Source: a bacterium UBP14_UBA6098 (lineage in GTDB: Bacteria > UBP14 > UBA6098). Taken from it: DNA of 22,523 nucleotides. Positions 1-7,390 of the stretch are shown piece by piece. Numbering within the stretch: the first letter of the stretch is position 1; the number at the start of each line of letters is the position of its first letter. The position numbers and the translations under genes were made by a program. Where the stretch lies: assembly GCA_002428525.1 (NCBI GenBank), contig DIWU01000018.1:38587-61109 (forward strand). Reading direction: 5' to 3'. Under the pieces are notes generated by a model, which searched no databases, was not told the DNA's origin, and was given only the letters and a program-made list of their open reading frames with translations.

Positions 1-5
1 TCGCT

Positions 6-63
6 CGTATCGAAACGACATTTCTATAGAAGGGCGTATCGAAACGACATTTCTGTAGAAGGG
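6..63. repeat. Two tandem copies of a 29-base repeat
   Basis: Two head-to-tail copies (6-34 and 35-63) differ at one base (A at 26, G at 55). Each begins CGTATCGAAACGACATTT and ends GAAGGG. Copy one contains the perfect palindrome TTCTATAGAA (22-31), which the substitution breaks in copy two. A third copy is begun at 64-68. A 16-base piece (31-46) recurs inverted at 22481-22496, so this is a dispersed repeat and not a local duplication only. The unit is adjacent to a terminator hairpin. No coding role is apparent. Confidence 0.85.
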
Positions 64-84
64 CGTATTGAATACGCCCTTTTT
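59..84 (+). terminator. Rho-independent terminator hairpin
   Basis: A perfect 10-bp stem (AAGGGCGTAT at 59-68 with ATACGCCCTT at 72-81) closes a 3-base loop and runs into a T tract (80-84). It would end transcription of a plus-strand gene lying left of the window. The A run on the other side makes a bidirectional role possible. Confidence 0.7.
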
Positions 85-87
85 GTG

Positions 88-190
88 AGGTTATAGGTTA
101 TAGGTTATGGGTTTTGGGTGATAGGTATCACACGACGGCGCTGAAGCGCTTTTGGAGGATCGTTTCGAGGGCGCGAAGAGCGCCTTTTTT
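88..190 (+). repeat. Modular repeat, module 1 (arm, linker, two hairpins)
   Basis: The low-complexity arm, built on GGTTATA/GGTTATGG words (about 88-130), is followed by a CACGA linker (131-135). A hairpin GCGC-TGAA-GCGC (138-149) comes next, then a second GC hairpin (170-184) ending in six T. The same order is seen at 13857-13953, 14088-14185 and 22243-22314, and inverted at about 14022-14081. The right-hand inverted arm found in the other copies is missing here and is replaced by the T tract. Confidence 0.75.
170..190 (+). terminator. Possible terminator formed by the repeat's second hairpin
   Basis: The stem GGCGC (170-174) with GCGCC (180-184) closes a GAAGA loop and is followed by TTTTTT (185-190). 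The stem is short but GC-only, and a G-T pair (169/185) can extend it. It is a second terminator-like hairpin within about 100 bases of the one at 59-84, so it may simply be a repeat that happens to work as a terminator. Confidence 0.5.
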
Positions 191-233
191 ATTGCTTCAG
201 GGGTTACTTTTCATGTAATTGCGCCCGATTTTA

Positions 234-270
234 TTGAATCTCGCCACGCAATTCGGTATATTAATACCGA
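234..270 (+). promoter_or_regulatory. Sigma-70-type promoter with palindrome over the -10
   Basis: TTGAAT (234-239), a 17-base spacer and TATATT (257-262) make a good housekeeping promoter for the gene starting at 310. The -10 box lies inside the inverted repeat TCGGTAT (253-259) / ATACCGA (264-270), and a further ATACCG lies at 282-287 just past the expected start of transcription. A repressor site is a reasonable inference. No regulator is encoded nearby. Confidence 0.6.
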
Positions 271-309
271 TATACGATATTATACCGTTTTAAATGAGAG
301 CGTCGATTT

Positions 310-720
310 ATGCCCTTCGTCAGGCCGGACAAAATAGAAGAACTTAGAGAGCGTATGGCGCTCCTCGGAATTCGCGATGAGGATTTGGAGGAAAAGTTTA
401 TCCACGGGTCGGGGCGCGGAGGGCAAAAACTCAATAAAACCGCGAGCTGTGTCTATCTCAAGCATATACCGACAGGCATCGAGGTGAAAATCCAACAGTC
501 CCGCTCGCGCGAGGTCAACCGCTTCCTCGCCCGAAGGATTCTCTGCGAAAAGATCGAGGAAAAGCGCGACGGTTTCGTCAGCGAGCGCGAGAAGCGGCAG
601 TTCAAGGTTCGTAAGCAAAAAGAACGCAGAAACCGCCGCTCCAAAGAGAAGATGCTCGAAGAAAAAAGAATACAAGGCGAAAAAAAGGCCTCGAGGGGAA
701 CCGTCGGGATCGAGGAATAA
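310..720 (+). CDS. GGQ-domain peptide chain release factor-like protein
   Basis: This 136-residue protein carries the class I release factor catalytic domain. The motif GSGRGGQ lies at about residues 33-39, inside the typical context followed by an N-K-T stretch and Q-Q-S-R-S. The GGQ glutamine positions water in the ribosomal peptidyl transferase centre to hydrolyse peptidyl-tRNA. The protein lacks the stop-codon-reading domains of RF1 and RF2 and ends in a very basic tail (about 88-130). This is the layout of the ribosome-rescue proteins of the ArfB/YaeJ and mtRF-R (C12orf65) type, so rescue of stalled ribosomes is the likely role. The start at 310 has only a weak purine-rich site upstream; ATG at 355 is possible but would cut into the domain. 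It is transcribed alone, with its own promoter (234-262) and terminator (794-820). Which rescue subfamily it belongs to cannot be decided here. Confidence 0.88.
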   Translation: MPFVRPDKIEELRERMALLGIRDEDLEEKFIHGSGRGGQKLNKTASCVYLKHIPTGIEVKIQQSRSREVNRFLARRILCEKIEEKRDGFVSEREKRQFKVRKQKERRNRRSKEKMLEEKRIQGEKKASRGTVGIEE

Positions 721-793
721 GGCCAATCACGGGCATATCCCGAAAAGATCGAGTAGAATGATATTTTTGATAACCCTTGAAGGGCTGTTTATG

Positions 794-820
794 AGGGCGT
801 AGAAATACGCCCTTTGCTTT
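794..820 (+). terminator. Terminator hairpin after the release factor-like gene
   Basis: AGGGCGTA (794-801) pairs with TACGCCCT (806-813) across a GAAA tetraloop and is followed by TTGCTTTT. The stem bases match the hairpin at 59-81 (GGGCGTA/TACGCCC), so both may come from the same repeat. The rest of 721-893 shows no gene. Confidence 0.65.
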
Positions 821-893
821 TCCCGCCCAACAGACAGGCTCGATGTCCGTCTTGATAACCGATCCGAAACAGCTCGCGACTTCCAACCCATGC

Positions 894-923
894 TTGACTT
901 GAGGCTATGACTTCTTATATTAT
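894..923 (+). promoter_or_regulatory. Sigma-70-type promoter for the nine-gene run
   Basis: TTGACT (894-899) is followed by TATTAT (918-923, spacer 18) or TATATT (916-921, spacer 16). Transcription would start near 930, leaving a leader of about 20 bases before ATG 951. I see no other comparable promoter before 12175, and the genes behind it are nearly contiguous. Confidence 0.6.
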
Positions 924-950
924 TATAAATATTCTATGAAATCTGGATAC

Positions 951-2513
951 ATGATGAAAAAGATTATTGGCCTCTCAATAGCGATTCTCCTCCTCGCCGG
1001 ATGTGCGAGGGCCGAGTCATCGCCAAAACCCGAGGAAAGCGCGAAAGTGGGGGAGATTATGATTAAAAAAACCGAGTTGGCAGGCTCATGGTTCCCCGGA
1101 ACGGAGCGCGAGCTTCGCGCGATGGTCGAGGGCTTTATCGAAAAGGCCTCGCCGCCGAAGATAGACGGCCGAATAGTCGGAATAATCTCTCCGCATGCCG
1201 GCCTCGTGCACTCCGGCGCGACTGCGGCCTTCGGATTCAAGACCTTCGCGCTCGACCGCGGGCGCTATTCCAAGGCCACGGTCGTGATGATAGGCCTCAA
1301 CCACCGCAACCCCGGCTTCGATGGAATAAGCGTTTGGGCGAAGGGCGCTTGGGAATCGCCGCTCGGACGAACCGCTATCGACGAGGCCCTCGCGGACAGT
1401 ATTCTCGTAGCACTCGGCAAGGCCGGCGATTTCAACCAAGCGATTTATCGCGGCGAAAACTCCCTCGAAACACAATTGCCCTTCATCCAATTCGCCTTCG
1501 GCCCGGAAGCAAAGATCGTCCCGATAATCTTCGGAAGGCAGTCGGTTGAAGCGAGTATGCTTCTCGCCGAGGTTCTCGCGCGGCACAGCTCGAGAAAGGA
1601 TATCGTTATCGTCGCGAGCACCGACCTGTCGCATTTCCACGATGTCGGCTCGGCTAAGGCGCTCGACGACAAGTTCATCGACGCGGTTGTTAATTGGAAC
1701 CCCGATAGCCTCTTGGCGCGGCTTCAATCCGGACGTTGCGAGGCCTGCGGCTTCGGCGCGGTTCTGACCCTTATGCTCTGCGCGAAATCCCTCGGGGCCG
1801 ACACGGTTCTGCCCTTGAAATATTCCACCTCTGCGGATGGCCCCTATGGCGACCCCTCAAGCGTCGTCGGATATTTCTCCGCGGCGTTTGTCGAATCGAA
1901 AACCTCTGAAATGGCCGAAAATAAAAGCGGCGAGACGAACATGGAATATAGTTTAACCGACGAACAAAAAACATATCTCCTCAAGCTCGCGCGGCGGTCT
2001 ATCGCCGATTATATCTCCGGCGTCGGGACCTACGAGCCTCAAAAGCCCGCAGACCCGAAGCTCGCCGAAAACGGCGCGGTGTTCGTCACCCTCCACCGCG
2101 ATGGCCGGCTTCGAGGTTGTATCGGCCAGATGGTCGCGCAGGGGCCGCTCTATCTCGCGGTCCGCGATATGGCGATCTCCGCGGCTGTCAACGACCACCG
2201 CTTTCGGCCGGTGACTATGGCCGAGCTCCCCCAGATCGATATCGAGATATCTGTCCTCTCGCCGATGCAACCAATCGACGACTGGCGCAAGATCGAGATC
2301 GGCAAGCACGGCGTATGGCTTCGCAAGGGCTACTCCAGCGGTGTTTTCCTGCCTCAGGTCGGCAAAGAGACCGGATGGTCGCGCGAGGAATTCCTCGAAG
2401 AGCTTTCCTCGCAAAAGGCCGGCCTCCATCGGGAAGCCTACAAAGACCCCTCGACGAAACTCTATATCTTCACTGTCGTCGAGTTCGACGAACACGCTCT
2501 GGGATTGAGATAG
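951..2513 (+). CDS. amrB: Memo-AMMECR1 fusion (AmmeMemoRadiSam proteins B and A), lipoprotein type
   Basis: This protein of about 520 residues joins two domains. Residues 40-315 are the Memo family (protein B): AGSWFPG at the start, PHAG with H82, H118 in GLNH, STDLSH at about 223-228 and C266 before GFG. Residues 335-515 are AMMECR1 (protein A), with its hallmark LRGCIG at 387-392. Fused and adjacent A and B proteins are known in bacteria, usually with a radical SAM partner; none is encoded here. The biochemical role of the system is not established. The odd part is the N terminus, MMKK, a hydrophobic stretch and then LLAGC (C18), a classic lipobox predicting a lipid-anchored exported protein. 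N170 stands where the family often has His in an EHS motif. I chose ATG 951; 936 and 954 are alternatives and do not change the lipobox. It is first in the run, 7 bases before the next gene. Confidence 0.9.
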   Translation: MMKKIIGLSIAILLLAGCARAESSPKPEESAKVGEIMIKKTELAGSWFPGTERELRAMVEGFIEKASPPKIDGRIVGIISPHAGLVHSGATAAFGFKTFALDRGRYSKATVVMIGLNHRNPGFDGISVWAKGAWESPLGRTAIDEALADSILVALGKAGDFNQAIYRGENSLETQLPFIQFAFGPEAKIVPIIFGRQSVEASMLLAEVLARHSSRKDIVIVASTDLSHFHDVGSAKALDDKFIDAVVNWNPDSLLARLQSGRCEACGFGAVLTLMLCAKSLGADTVLPLKYSTSADGPYGDPSSVVGYFSAAFVESKTSEMAENKSGETNMEYSLTDEQKTYLLKLARRSIADYISGVGTYEPQKPADPKLAENGAVFVTLHRDGRLRGCIGQMVAQGPLYLAVRDMAISAAVNDHRFRPVTMAELPQIDIEISVLSPMQPIDDWRKIEIGKHGVWLRKGYSSGVFLPQVGKETGWSREEFLEELSSQKAGLHREAYKDPSTKLYIFTVVEFDEHALGLR

Positions 2514-2520
2514 GTGAAAA

Positions 2521-3444
2521 TTGGATCTTGTTAGAAAATGGGCCAAGCGGCCGATAGTCGATACAGCGCTCGATCATCTCTTTTTCTTCAGACCGCTTCT
2601 GATCCTACCGATTTGGGCGCCACTTCTTTTGGGCTATTGGGCCGCCGGCGGAAGGGAATCAGACCTCAAATACCCCATGCTTCTGCTTTTTGGGCTTTTT
2701 CTCGGCGGTTGGGTTTACGGCCTCAACCAGATCTTTGATATCGAGGGCGACCGAATCAACCGAAAGAACCTGCCCCTGCCTTTGGGGCTTGTCCCCCTGA
2801 AATCCGCGTGGGCGATATCGATAGCCTCGGCCGGTCTTGCGGCGGTCTTGGGATTTTCACTCGGGATTTTTACCGGCATTTTCGCACTGTTGGGCCTCGC
2901 GATGGGCTATTTCTATTCTCACCCGAGGTTTCGCTATAAGGATAAGGCTTGGCCGGCAGTGATTTTAAACGGCCTCGGCCACGGCTCGCTGGTATATCTC
3001 ATCGGCTGGGCGGCGGGCGGGCCGCTGGCATGGATGATGCTTGTTCGGATGTTGCCCTACGCGCTGGCCTACGCCGGCGTCTATATCGCAACGGCGATTC
3101 CCGACATCGAGGGCGATAGGGCGACTGGCAAGAACACCCTCGCTGTCGAGTTGGGCGGGAAAAGGTCGATTCAGATTGCCTTGGGGCTGATTGGGATCGG
3201 CTCCATCTCGGGGATTTTACTCTCCGAGCCGGCGCTATTTCTGACCGGCCTTTTCGCACTGCCGTTTTATATCGCTGTGTTTATTCGGAAGGAGGGCAAT
3301 TTCGTCCGTGCCAACCAGATAGCGGTTCTGCTTTTAAATATTTGGATATGCTTTTACATTTTCTCCTATTTTATTGTCCTGCTTGCAGTTATCGTTCTGT
3401 CGAGGCTGTATTATACGCGAAGGATCGGAGTGAATTACCCCTGA
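2521..3444 (+). CDS. UbiA-family prenyltransferase, integral membrane
   Basis: This 307-residue membrane protein has about eight or nine hydrophobic segments. UbiA-family enzymes transfer a prenyl chain from a diphosphate donor to an aromatic or other acceptor, using Mg2+ bound by two Asp-rich motifs. Both are visible: N-x3-D-x3-D as N69, D73, D77 in NQIFDIEGD, and a second D-x3-D as D195 and D199 in PDIEGD. The acceptor (quinone ring, chlorophyll-like, glycerol phosphate or other) cannot be read from sequence. No quinone pathway gene is adjacent, so I give no symbol. The start is TTG at 2521 with AGGTGA 3 bases before it, overlapping the stop of the upstream gene. It lies second in the run and ends 10 bases before the next gene. 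Confidence 0.88.
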   Translation: MDLVRKWAKRPIVDTALDHLFFFRPLLILPIWAPLLLGYWAAGGRESDLKYPMLLLFGLFLGGWVYGLNQIFDIEGDRINRKNLPLPLGLVPLKSAWAISIASAGLAAVLGFSLGIFTGIFALLGLAMGYFYSHPRFRYKDKAWPAVILNGLGHGSLVYLIGWAAGGPLAWMMLVRMLPYALAYAGVYIATAIPDIEGDRATGKNTLAVELGGKRSIQIALGLIGIGSISGILLSEPALFLTGLFALPFYIAVFIRKEGNFVRANQIAVLLLNIWICFYIFSYFIVLLAVIVLSRLYYTRRIGVNYP

Positions 3445-3454
3445 TGGAGGACCG

Positions 3455-4198
3455 ATGAGGTTTAGGAACATCTCAATTCTCTTTTTATTAACGCTCGGCC
3501 TTGTTTTCGCTGAAAACAAGACCCTGCGAATGGGCGACCACCTTATGAAGCGCGGCGACTACGCCGAGGCATATAAGGAATTCTCCAAAGCGCTCGAGGC
3601 CGACCCCGAAAACCCCGAGATCCTTTGGCGCGCGGGTTCCGCCCTGACCCATATCGCCCAAAGCGAACTCGGGAACAATCGACACGAGCATCTCGAACAG
3701 GCCACGAACTATATCAACCGCGCGATAGTCGGGAATATAGACCTCTTGGAGGCCCATCTCGAATATGCCCGCGCGCTGGGCTATTTGGCGCTCTTCCGCC
3801 CCGACTGGGACGACTTTCGTGTCGCGCGGCGCGTGCGCGAGGAACTGACCATCGTCTTGAAAAAGCAACCCGACAACCCGGATGCGAATTTCCTCATGGG
3901 AACTTGGCACCGCTGGGTCGGGCCGGTGCCGCCGATCAAGCGCAACCCTAACGACCTCGGCTCGGCCTGTGTGGACAGCTCGCTTGTCTATTTCCGTAAG
4001 GCCTCGAAGATCGACCCCGAGAACCTGCTATATAAGCTCGAACTCGGCAGAACCTATGCCTTCCTCAATGCGAACGACAAGGCGAGGGCCACCTTCGTCG
4101 AAATCACAAAAACAAACGATGTTAAAAACAAATATCTAAATATCGTCGAGCAGGCGAGAAGGGAACTCGAAAAGCTCGACCACCCGGAGGCTCAATAA
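3455..4198 (+). CDS. Exported TPR-repeat protein
   Basis: This 247-residue protein has an N-terminal signal peptide (residues 1-19, cut likely after VFA). Tetratricopeptide repeats follow: a clear one at about 22-55 with GDYAEAYKEFSKALEADPENPE, one covering the helices around 120-145, and another at about 168-215 with YFRKASKIDPENLLYKLELG. TPRs are helical pairs that mediate protein-protein contacts. The region around WHRWVGPVPPI (about 150-160) recalls RMD1-like TPR proteins, but I hold that loosely. The start ATG has GGAGG four bases upstream. It overlaps the next gene by one base (TAATG), which suggests translational coupling with the DUF3857 protein. The partner protein is unknown; an envelope or periplasmic location is inferred from the signal peptide. 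Confidence 0.85.
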   Translation: MRFRNISILFLLTLGLVFAENKTLRMGDHLMKRGDYAEAYKEFSKALEADPENPEILWRAGSALTHIAQSELGNNRHEHLEQATNYINRAIVGNIDLLEAHLEYARALGYLALFRPDWDDFRVARRVREELTIVLKKQPDNPDANFLMGTWHRWVGPVPPIKRNPNDLGSACVDSSLVYFRKASKIDPENLLYKLELGRTYAFLNANDKARATFVEITKTNDVKNKYLNIVEQARRELEKLDHPEAQ

Positions 4199-6294
4199 TG
4201 AAGACCCTCTTCGCTATGTCGTTCATTTGCGTTCTGTGTTTTGCGGCTTCGGCCCAGCATGTTTCCTCCCGCGATGTCCTCTACACCAAAGACGGCGAGG
4301 AGTTTCGCGGCGAGCTCGGCGGGATATCCGAAGAGGGCGTCCTTCTCCGAATGCTCTCCGGAGAAAGGGCCTTCCCCCGCGAGGAGGTCGTCCGAATCGA
4401 GCTTGCGAAGAAACGCCCGGGCGATTGGTGGCTCGATGTCAGCGAGATAGACGACCCTGTCCTTATCGAGGTGCTCGACAATATCCCCGACCCCGCCGGT
4501 TTCATGGGGGCGGGCTATCTCGTGCTCCTCGACCGCGACGAATATACGATACACTCCGACGGCACCGTCGAGCATATTTCGCGAAAGATCACGCATGTCT
4601 ATTCCGAGCGAAGCAAGGACGAGGTCTCGCTATCGCACGCCCTTTTCTTCGCCGACCTCGGTAGCGGCGAGTTTATTCACGGCAGAAGCATCCTGCCCGA
4701 TGGAAGGGTGCTTCATTTGGATGAATCCGCTATCGAAACCGGCCCTATTTACGCCTATATCCCCGATTATAACCGCCTAACCCTCACAAAATGCGCGCTC
4801 GGCGAGGTCGGCCCGGGCAATATCGTCGATATCTCGAACAAGACTGTGCAGAGATTCGGTAGCCCGCTCGATCCATTCTATGCTATCAAGTTCTTCGCCG
4901 CTCAGGAGCCGATTCTCAAGCGCGAGCTTGTCCTCCGAGTCGAGGCCGGCGCCCCGATCAAGTATTCCGAGCTTAACCTCCCGCCCGATTGGAAGAAGGT
5001 CGAGCTTGCCGACGAGGGCGAGTTCACAGTCTTCAAATGGTCTCGCGAGAATATTCTTCCGATAATTCCCGAGTCCAATATGCCCCCCGATGTCAAAATC
5101 ACTCCGGCGGTGGCACTTACAACAGTAGAAAGCTGGGAACTTATCTCGACGGAGTTTCACGCGGCGCTCAAAGAGGCTATCGATTGCCAAGCCGCAATCG
5201 ACGAGCTTTCCAAAGATTTGACGAAGGGCAAAAAGACCCCCGAAGCCAAGGCAAAAGCTATCTACGAATGGGTCGTCGGCGAGGTTCGATATATCGAGGT
5301 GCCCGCGCGTCATTTCGGATGGCGCCCGAGGAAAATCTCCGCCTCGCTCGAAAAGAAATACGCAAACGATCTCGATAAGGCGGTTCTCTTCTATTCGCTT
5401 TGTCAGAGCGCCGGACTCGACGCCGATTTCGGCTTCGCCTCGGTTCACGGCACGAGCTTCTCCCGCGAGGTTCCCTCGCTCGGCTTCGCGCCGGTTCCGG
5501 TTGTCAGGCTCAATCTTTCGGGGAAAGCCATTTGGGCTGAACTCTCAAGCGAGGGGCGGCCGATGGGTGTTATGCCCACCGAGGTTATGGGCGAACCGGC
5601 GGTTGTTTTCCCGCGCCCGGGCGAGGTCGAATTCTCGCGAATCGAGCTTCCTCGAACAACGGACGAGGGCGAGGAGGAATCGCTCGTCGGGGAGATCAGC
5701 CCCGATGGCGATCTCACCGCCGAGATCAAGATCCGCTATAACGGAAGCCGCCAAGAGGCGATCCGCGAGTTTAACCACTCCACCGACGAGGAGATCAGAA
5801 GGGAAATGGAGCAACGCGTCGCGCAGGTTCACTCGAACGCTGTCATGACCGACTGGAGCGTCTCCGGAATCGACGATCTCGACGAGCCGGTCGAGGTTCG
5901 TATTAAATTCGTTGTGCCCTCCTATGCGATCACCGCGGGCGAGAAGTTCCTCGCCTTCGGCGTCCCGAACCTGAAATACTCGGCATGGGGAACCGGAAAG
6001 CCTCAACGCGATTGGCCGGTTTGGTTCGATACACCCTTCCGCGGAACGCACGATGTCCAAATCAAGCTCCCGAAGGGCTACGAGATTTACTATATCCCGA
6101 GCGACACCTCGAGCGTCGGCGACTCGATTCTCTATAGCGCACGCTGGGAGAGCGGCGACGGAAGTATCCGCTTCTTCGACGATTACGACCGCCCGAGGCT
6201 CTCGTTCCCGCCGGAGCTGTATCCGGTTTATCAGGACTATAGAAAGGTTCAAGCGGCTACCGCCTCGGCTTGGGTCGTGCTGTCAAAAGATTAA
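4198..6294 (+). CDS. Exported DUF3857/transglutaminase-fold protein, active site apparently lost
   Basis: This 698-residue protein has a signal peptide (1-20). A small beta-rich segment at about 30-70 (GEEFRGELGG... RIEL) comes next, then a DUF3857-type domain at about 90-300 and a transglutaminase-like core at about 345-470. The last part is a C-terminal beta-rich region. The core aligns by eye with family members from AIYEWVVGEVRYIEV through DKAVLFYSLCQSAGL. Where the family has GDC-x-DKA, this protein reads YANDLDKA, with Leu392 in place of the nucleophilic Cys. There is no His at 428-446, where the catalytic His belongs, and the Asp is replaced by Glu448 (WAE). I infer a pseudoenzyme with a binding or scaffold role in the envelope. 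The start overlaps the TPR gene's stop by one base. The next gene starts 2 bases after its stop codon. Confidence 0.85.
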   Translation: MKTLFAMSFICVLCFAASAQHVSSRDVLYTKDGEEFRGELGGISEEGVLLRMLSGERAFPREEVVRIELAKKRPGDWWLDVSEIDDPVLIEVLDNIPDPAGFMGAGYLVLLDRDEYTIHSDGTVEHISRKITHVYSERSKDEVSLSHALFFADLGSGEFIHGRSILPDGRVLHLDESAIETGPIYAYIPDYNRLTLTKCALGEVGPGNIVDISNKTVQRFGSPLDPFYAIKFFAAQEPILKRELVLRVEAGAPIKYSELNLPPDWKKVELADEGEFTVFKWSRENILPIIPESNMPPDVKITPAVALTTVESWELISTEFHAALKEAIDCQAAIDELSKDLTKGKKTPEAKAKAIYEWVVGEVRYIEVPARHFGWRPRKISASLEKKYANDLDKAVLFYSLCQSAGLDADFGFASVHGTSFSREVPSLGFAPVPVVRLNLSGKAIWAELSSEGRPMGVMPTEVMGEPAVVFPRPGEVEFSRIELPRTTDEGEEESLVGEISPDGDLTAEIKIRYNGSRQEAIREFNHSTDEEIRREMEQRVAQVHSNAVMTDWSVSGIDDLDEPVEVRIKFVVPSYAITAGEKFLAFGVPNLKYSAWGTGKPQRDWPVWFDTPFRGTHDVQIKLPKGYEIYYIPSDTSSVGDSILYSARWESGDGSIRFFDDYDRPRLSFPPELYPVYQDYRKVQAATASAWVVLSKD

Positions 6295-6295
6295 T

Positions 6296-7390
6296 ATGCC
6301 CCGAAAAGGATTGATAATAGGCCTTTTCGTCGCGTTTTCCATCCTCGGCGCCACCGGAGCCGAATTGGAATCGCAACTAAAAAAACATCGTGCCGAGCTG
6401 GCCTCGCTCGGCCGAGAAAAGGCCTCGGTCGTGGATATACTCGACGGGATCAATCGGGAGAAGTCCCTCATTGCCGACCTCATTATCGATCTCGAAAAAA
6501 GGGAGACGACTATAACCGCCGAACTCGGCGTGCTCGCCGATTCCCTTCAAAAGGCCAATTCCCGCCTCGATTCGGCGATAGTGATTCAAGAAAAGGTCGT
6601 GCGCGCGATGTTCATGAACGGCCGAAGCGAAGACGCCGCATTTCTCCTCGGCGGGACCAACTTCAACGATTTCGTCAGAAGGATGAACCTACTGCAATAC
6701 CTCGCCCGTGAAAGGCGTTTTTATTCCCAAGAGGTCGATCGCAACGCGCGGCTCGTCGGCAGGCTTGTCGATTCGACAGAGGCCTTACTCGATTCGGTGA
6801 AATCGGTTCGCACGAAGCGCTCCGCCGAACGGGACTCGCTCGGCAAGGCCGAAAAAAGGCATAAGGAAACCCTCGCGCAGATCACCAAAGACGAAGGGGC
6901 ATATCGCGCCGCTATCGCAAGGATGGAGGAATCGCTGGCCGAGCTCGCAAGGCGTTTGCCGGAACCGGCGATGAAGGGCGATTTCGCCCGAAAAAAGGGC
7001 GCCATTCCATGGCCCTCCCGCTCGAAAAGGGTGATTCATTCCTTCGGAATAGTCTCCGAAAAGCGCTTCGGAACAACATTCAAAAACTCGGGAATAGATA
7101 TCGCCACGGACCCCGACGAGATAGTCTCGGCGGTGGCCGATGGCCGAGTGGCGCAAATCTACTGGCTCAGAGCTTACGGCAAAATCGTGATCGTCGAGCA
7201 CGGCGACGGGTTCTTCACAGTTTACGGCAACCTCGGGGAGATCGATGTCACCCAAAACCAAAGTCTTTCCGCCGGCCAACGAATCGGCAGAACGGCACCG
7301 GACGGCTGGCTCGAGGGCGCGAAGCTTCATTTCGAGATCAGACATGGAAGGCAGGAGGTGAATCCGCTTGAGTGGCTCGTTTCCGCATAG
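6296..7390 (+). CDS. EnvC-like murein hydrolase activator (coiled coil plus degenerate M23/LytM)
   Basis: The start at ATG 6296 gives 364 residues; an in-frame extension upstream lies inside the previous gene and is rejected. A signal peptide (1-20) is followed by long coiled-coil helices (about 22-220) and a C-terminal M23/LytM domain (about 240-362). Of the four zinc or catalytic positions, D268 (GID) and H345 (LHFE) remain, but the first His is N264, the YxHL His is N312 and the first His of HLH is K343. Loss of these residues is typical of EnvC and NlpD, which do not cut peptidoglycan but activate amidases at the division septum. That role is the best inference. The amidase partner is not in the window. 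Its 3' end overlaps holB by 23 bases, and the holB ribosome binding site lies within this gene. Confidence 0.87.
   Translation: MPRKGLIIGLFVAFSILGATGAELESQLKKHRAELASLGREKASVVDILDGINREKSLIADLIIDLEKRETTITAELGVLADSLQKANSRLDSAIVIQEKVVRAMFMNGRSEDAAFLLGGTNFNDFVRRMNLLQYLARERRFYSQEVDRNARLVGRLVDSTEALLDSVKSVRTKRSAERDSLGKAEKRHKETLAQITKDEGAYRAAIARMEESLAELARRLPEPAMKGDFARKKGAIPWPSRSKRVIHSFGIVSEKRFGTTFKNSGIDIATDPDEIVSAVADGRVAQIYWLRAYGKIVIVEHGDGFFTVYGNLGEIDVTQNQSLSAGQRIGRTAPDGWLEGAKLHFEIRHGRQEVNPLEWLVSA

Noticed and set aside
6..63. Possible CRISPR array (near-identical 29-base repeats)
   Set aside because: The copies abut with no spacers and there are only two; no cas gene is in the window.
398..406. DnaA-box-like TTATCCACG
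   Set aside because: It is a single site inside the release factor-like coding sequence; no cluster, dnaA or AT-rich unwinding element accompanies it.
280..726. 148-residue minus-strand frame opposite the release factor-like gene
   Set aside because: The plus-strand frame carries the GGQ motif; the opposite frame only reflects its codon use.
6053..6295. Longer in-frame start for the EnvC-like gene
   Set aside because: It lies within the DUF3857 gene in another frame, and the signal peptide begins at 6296.
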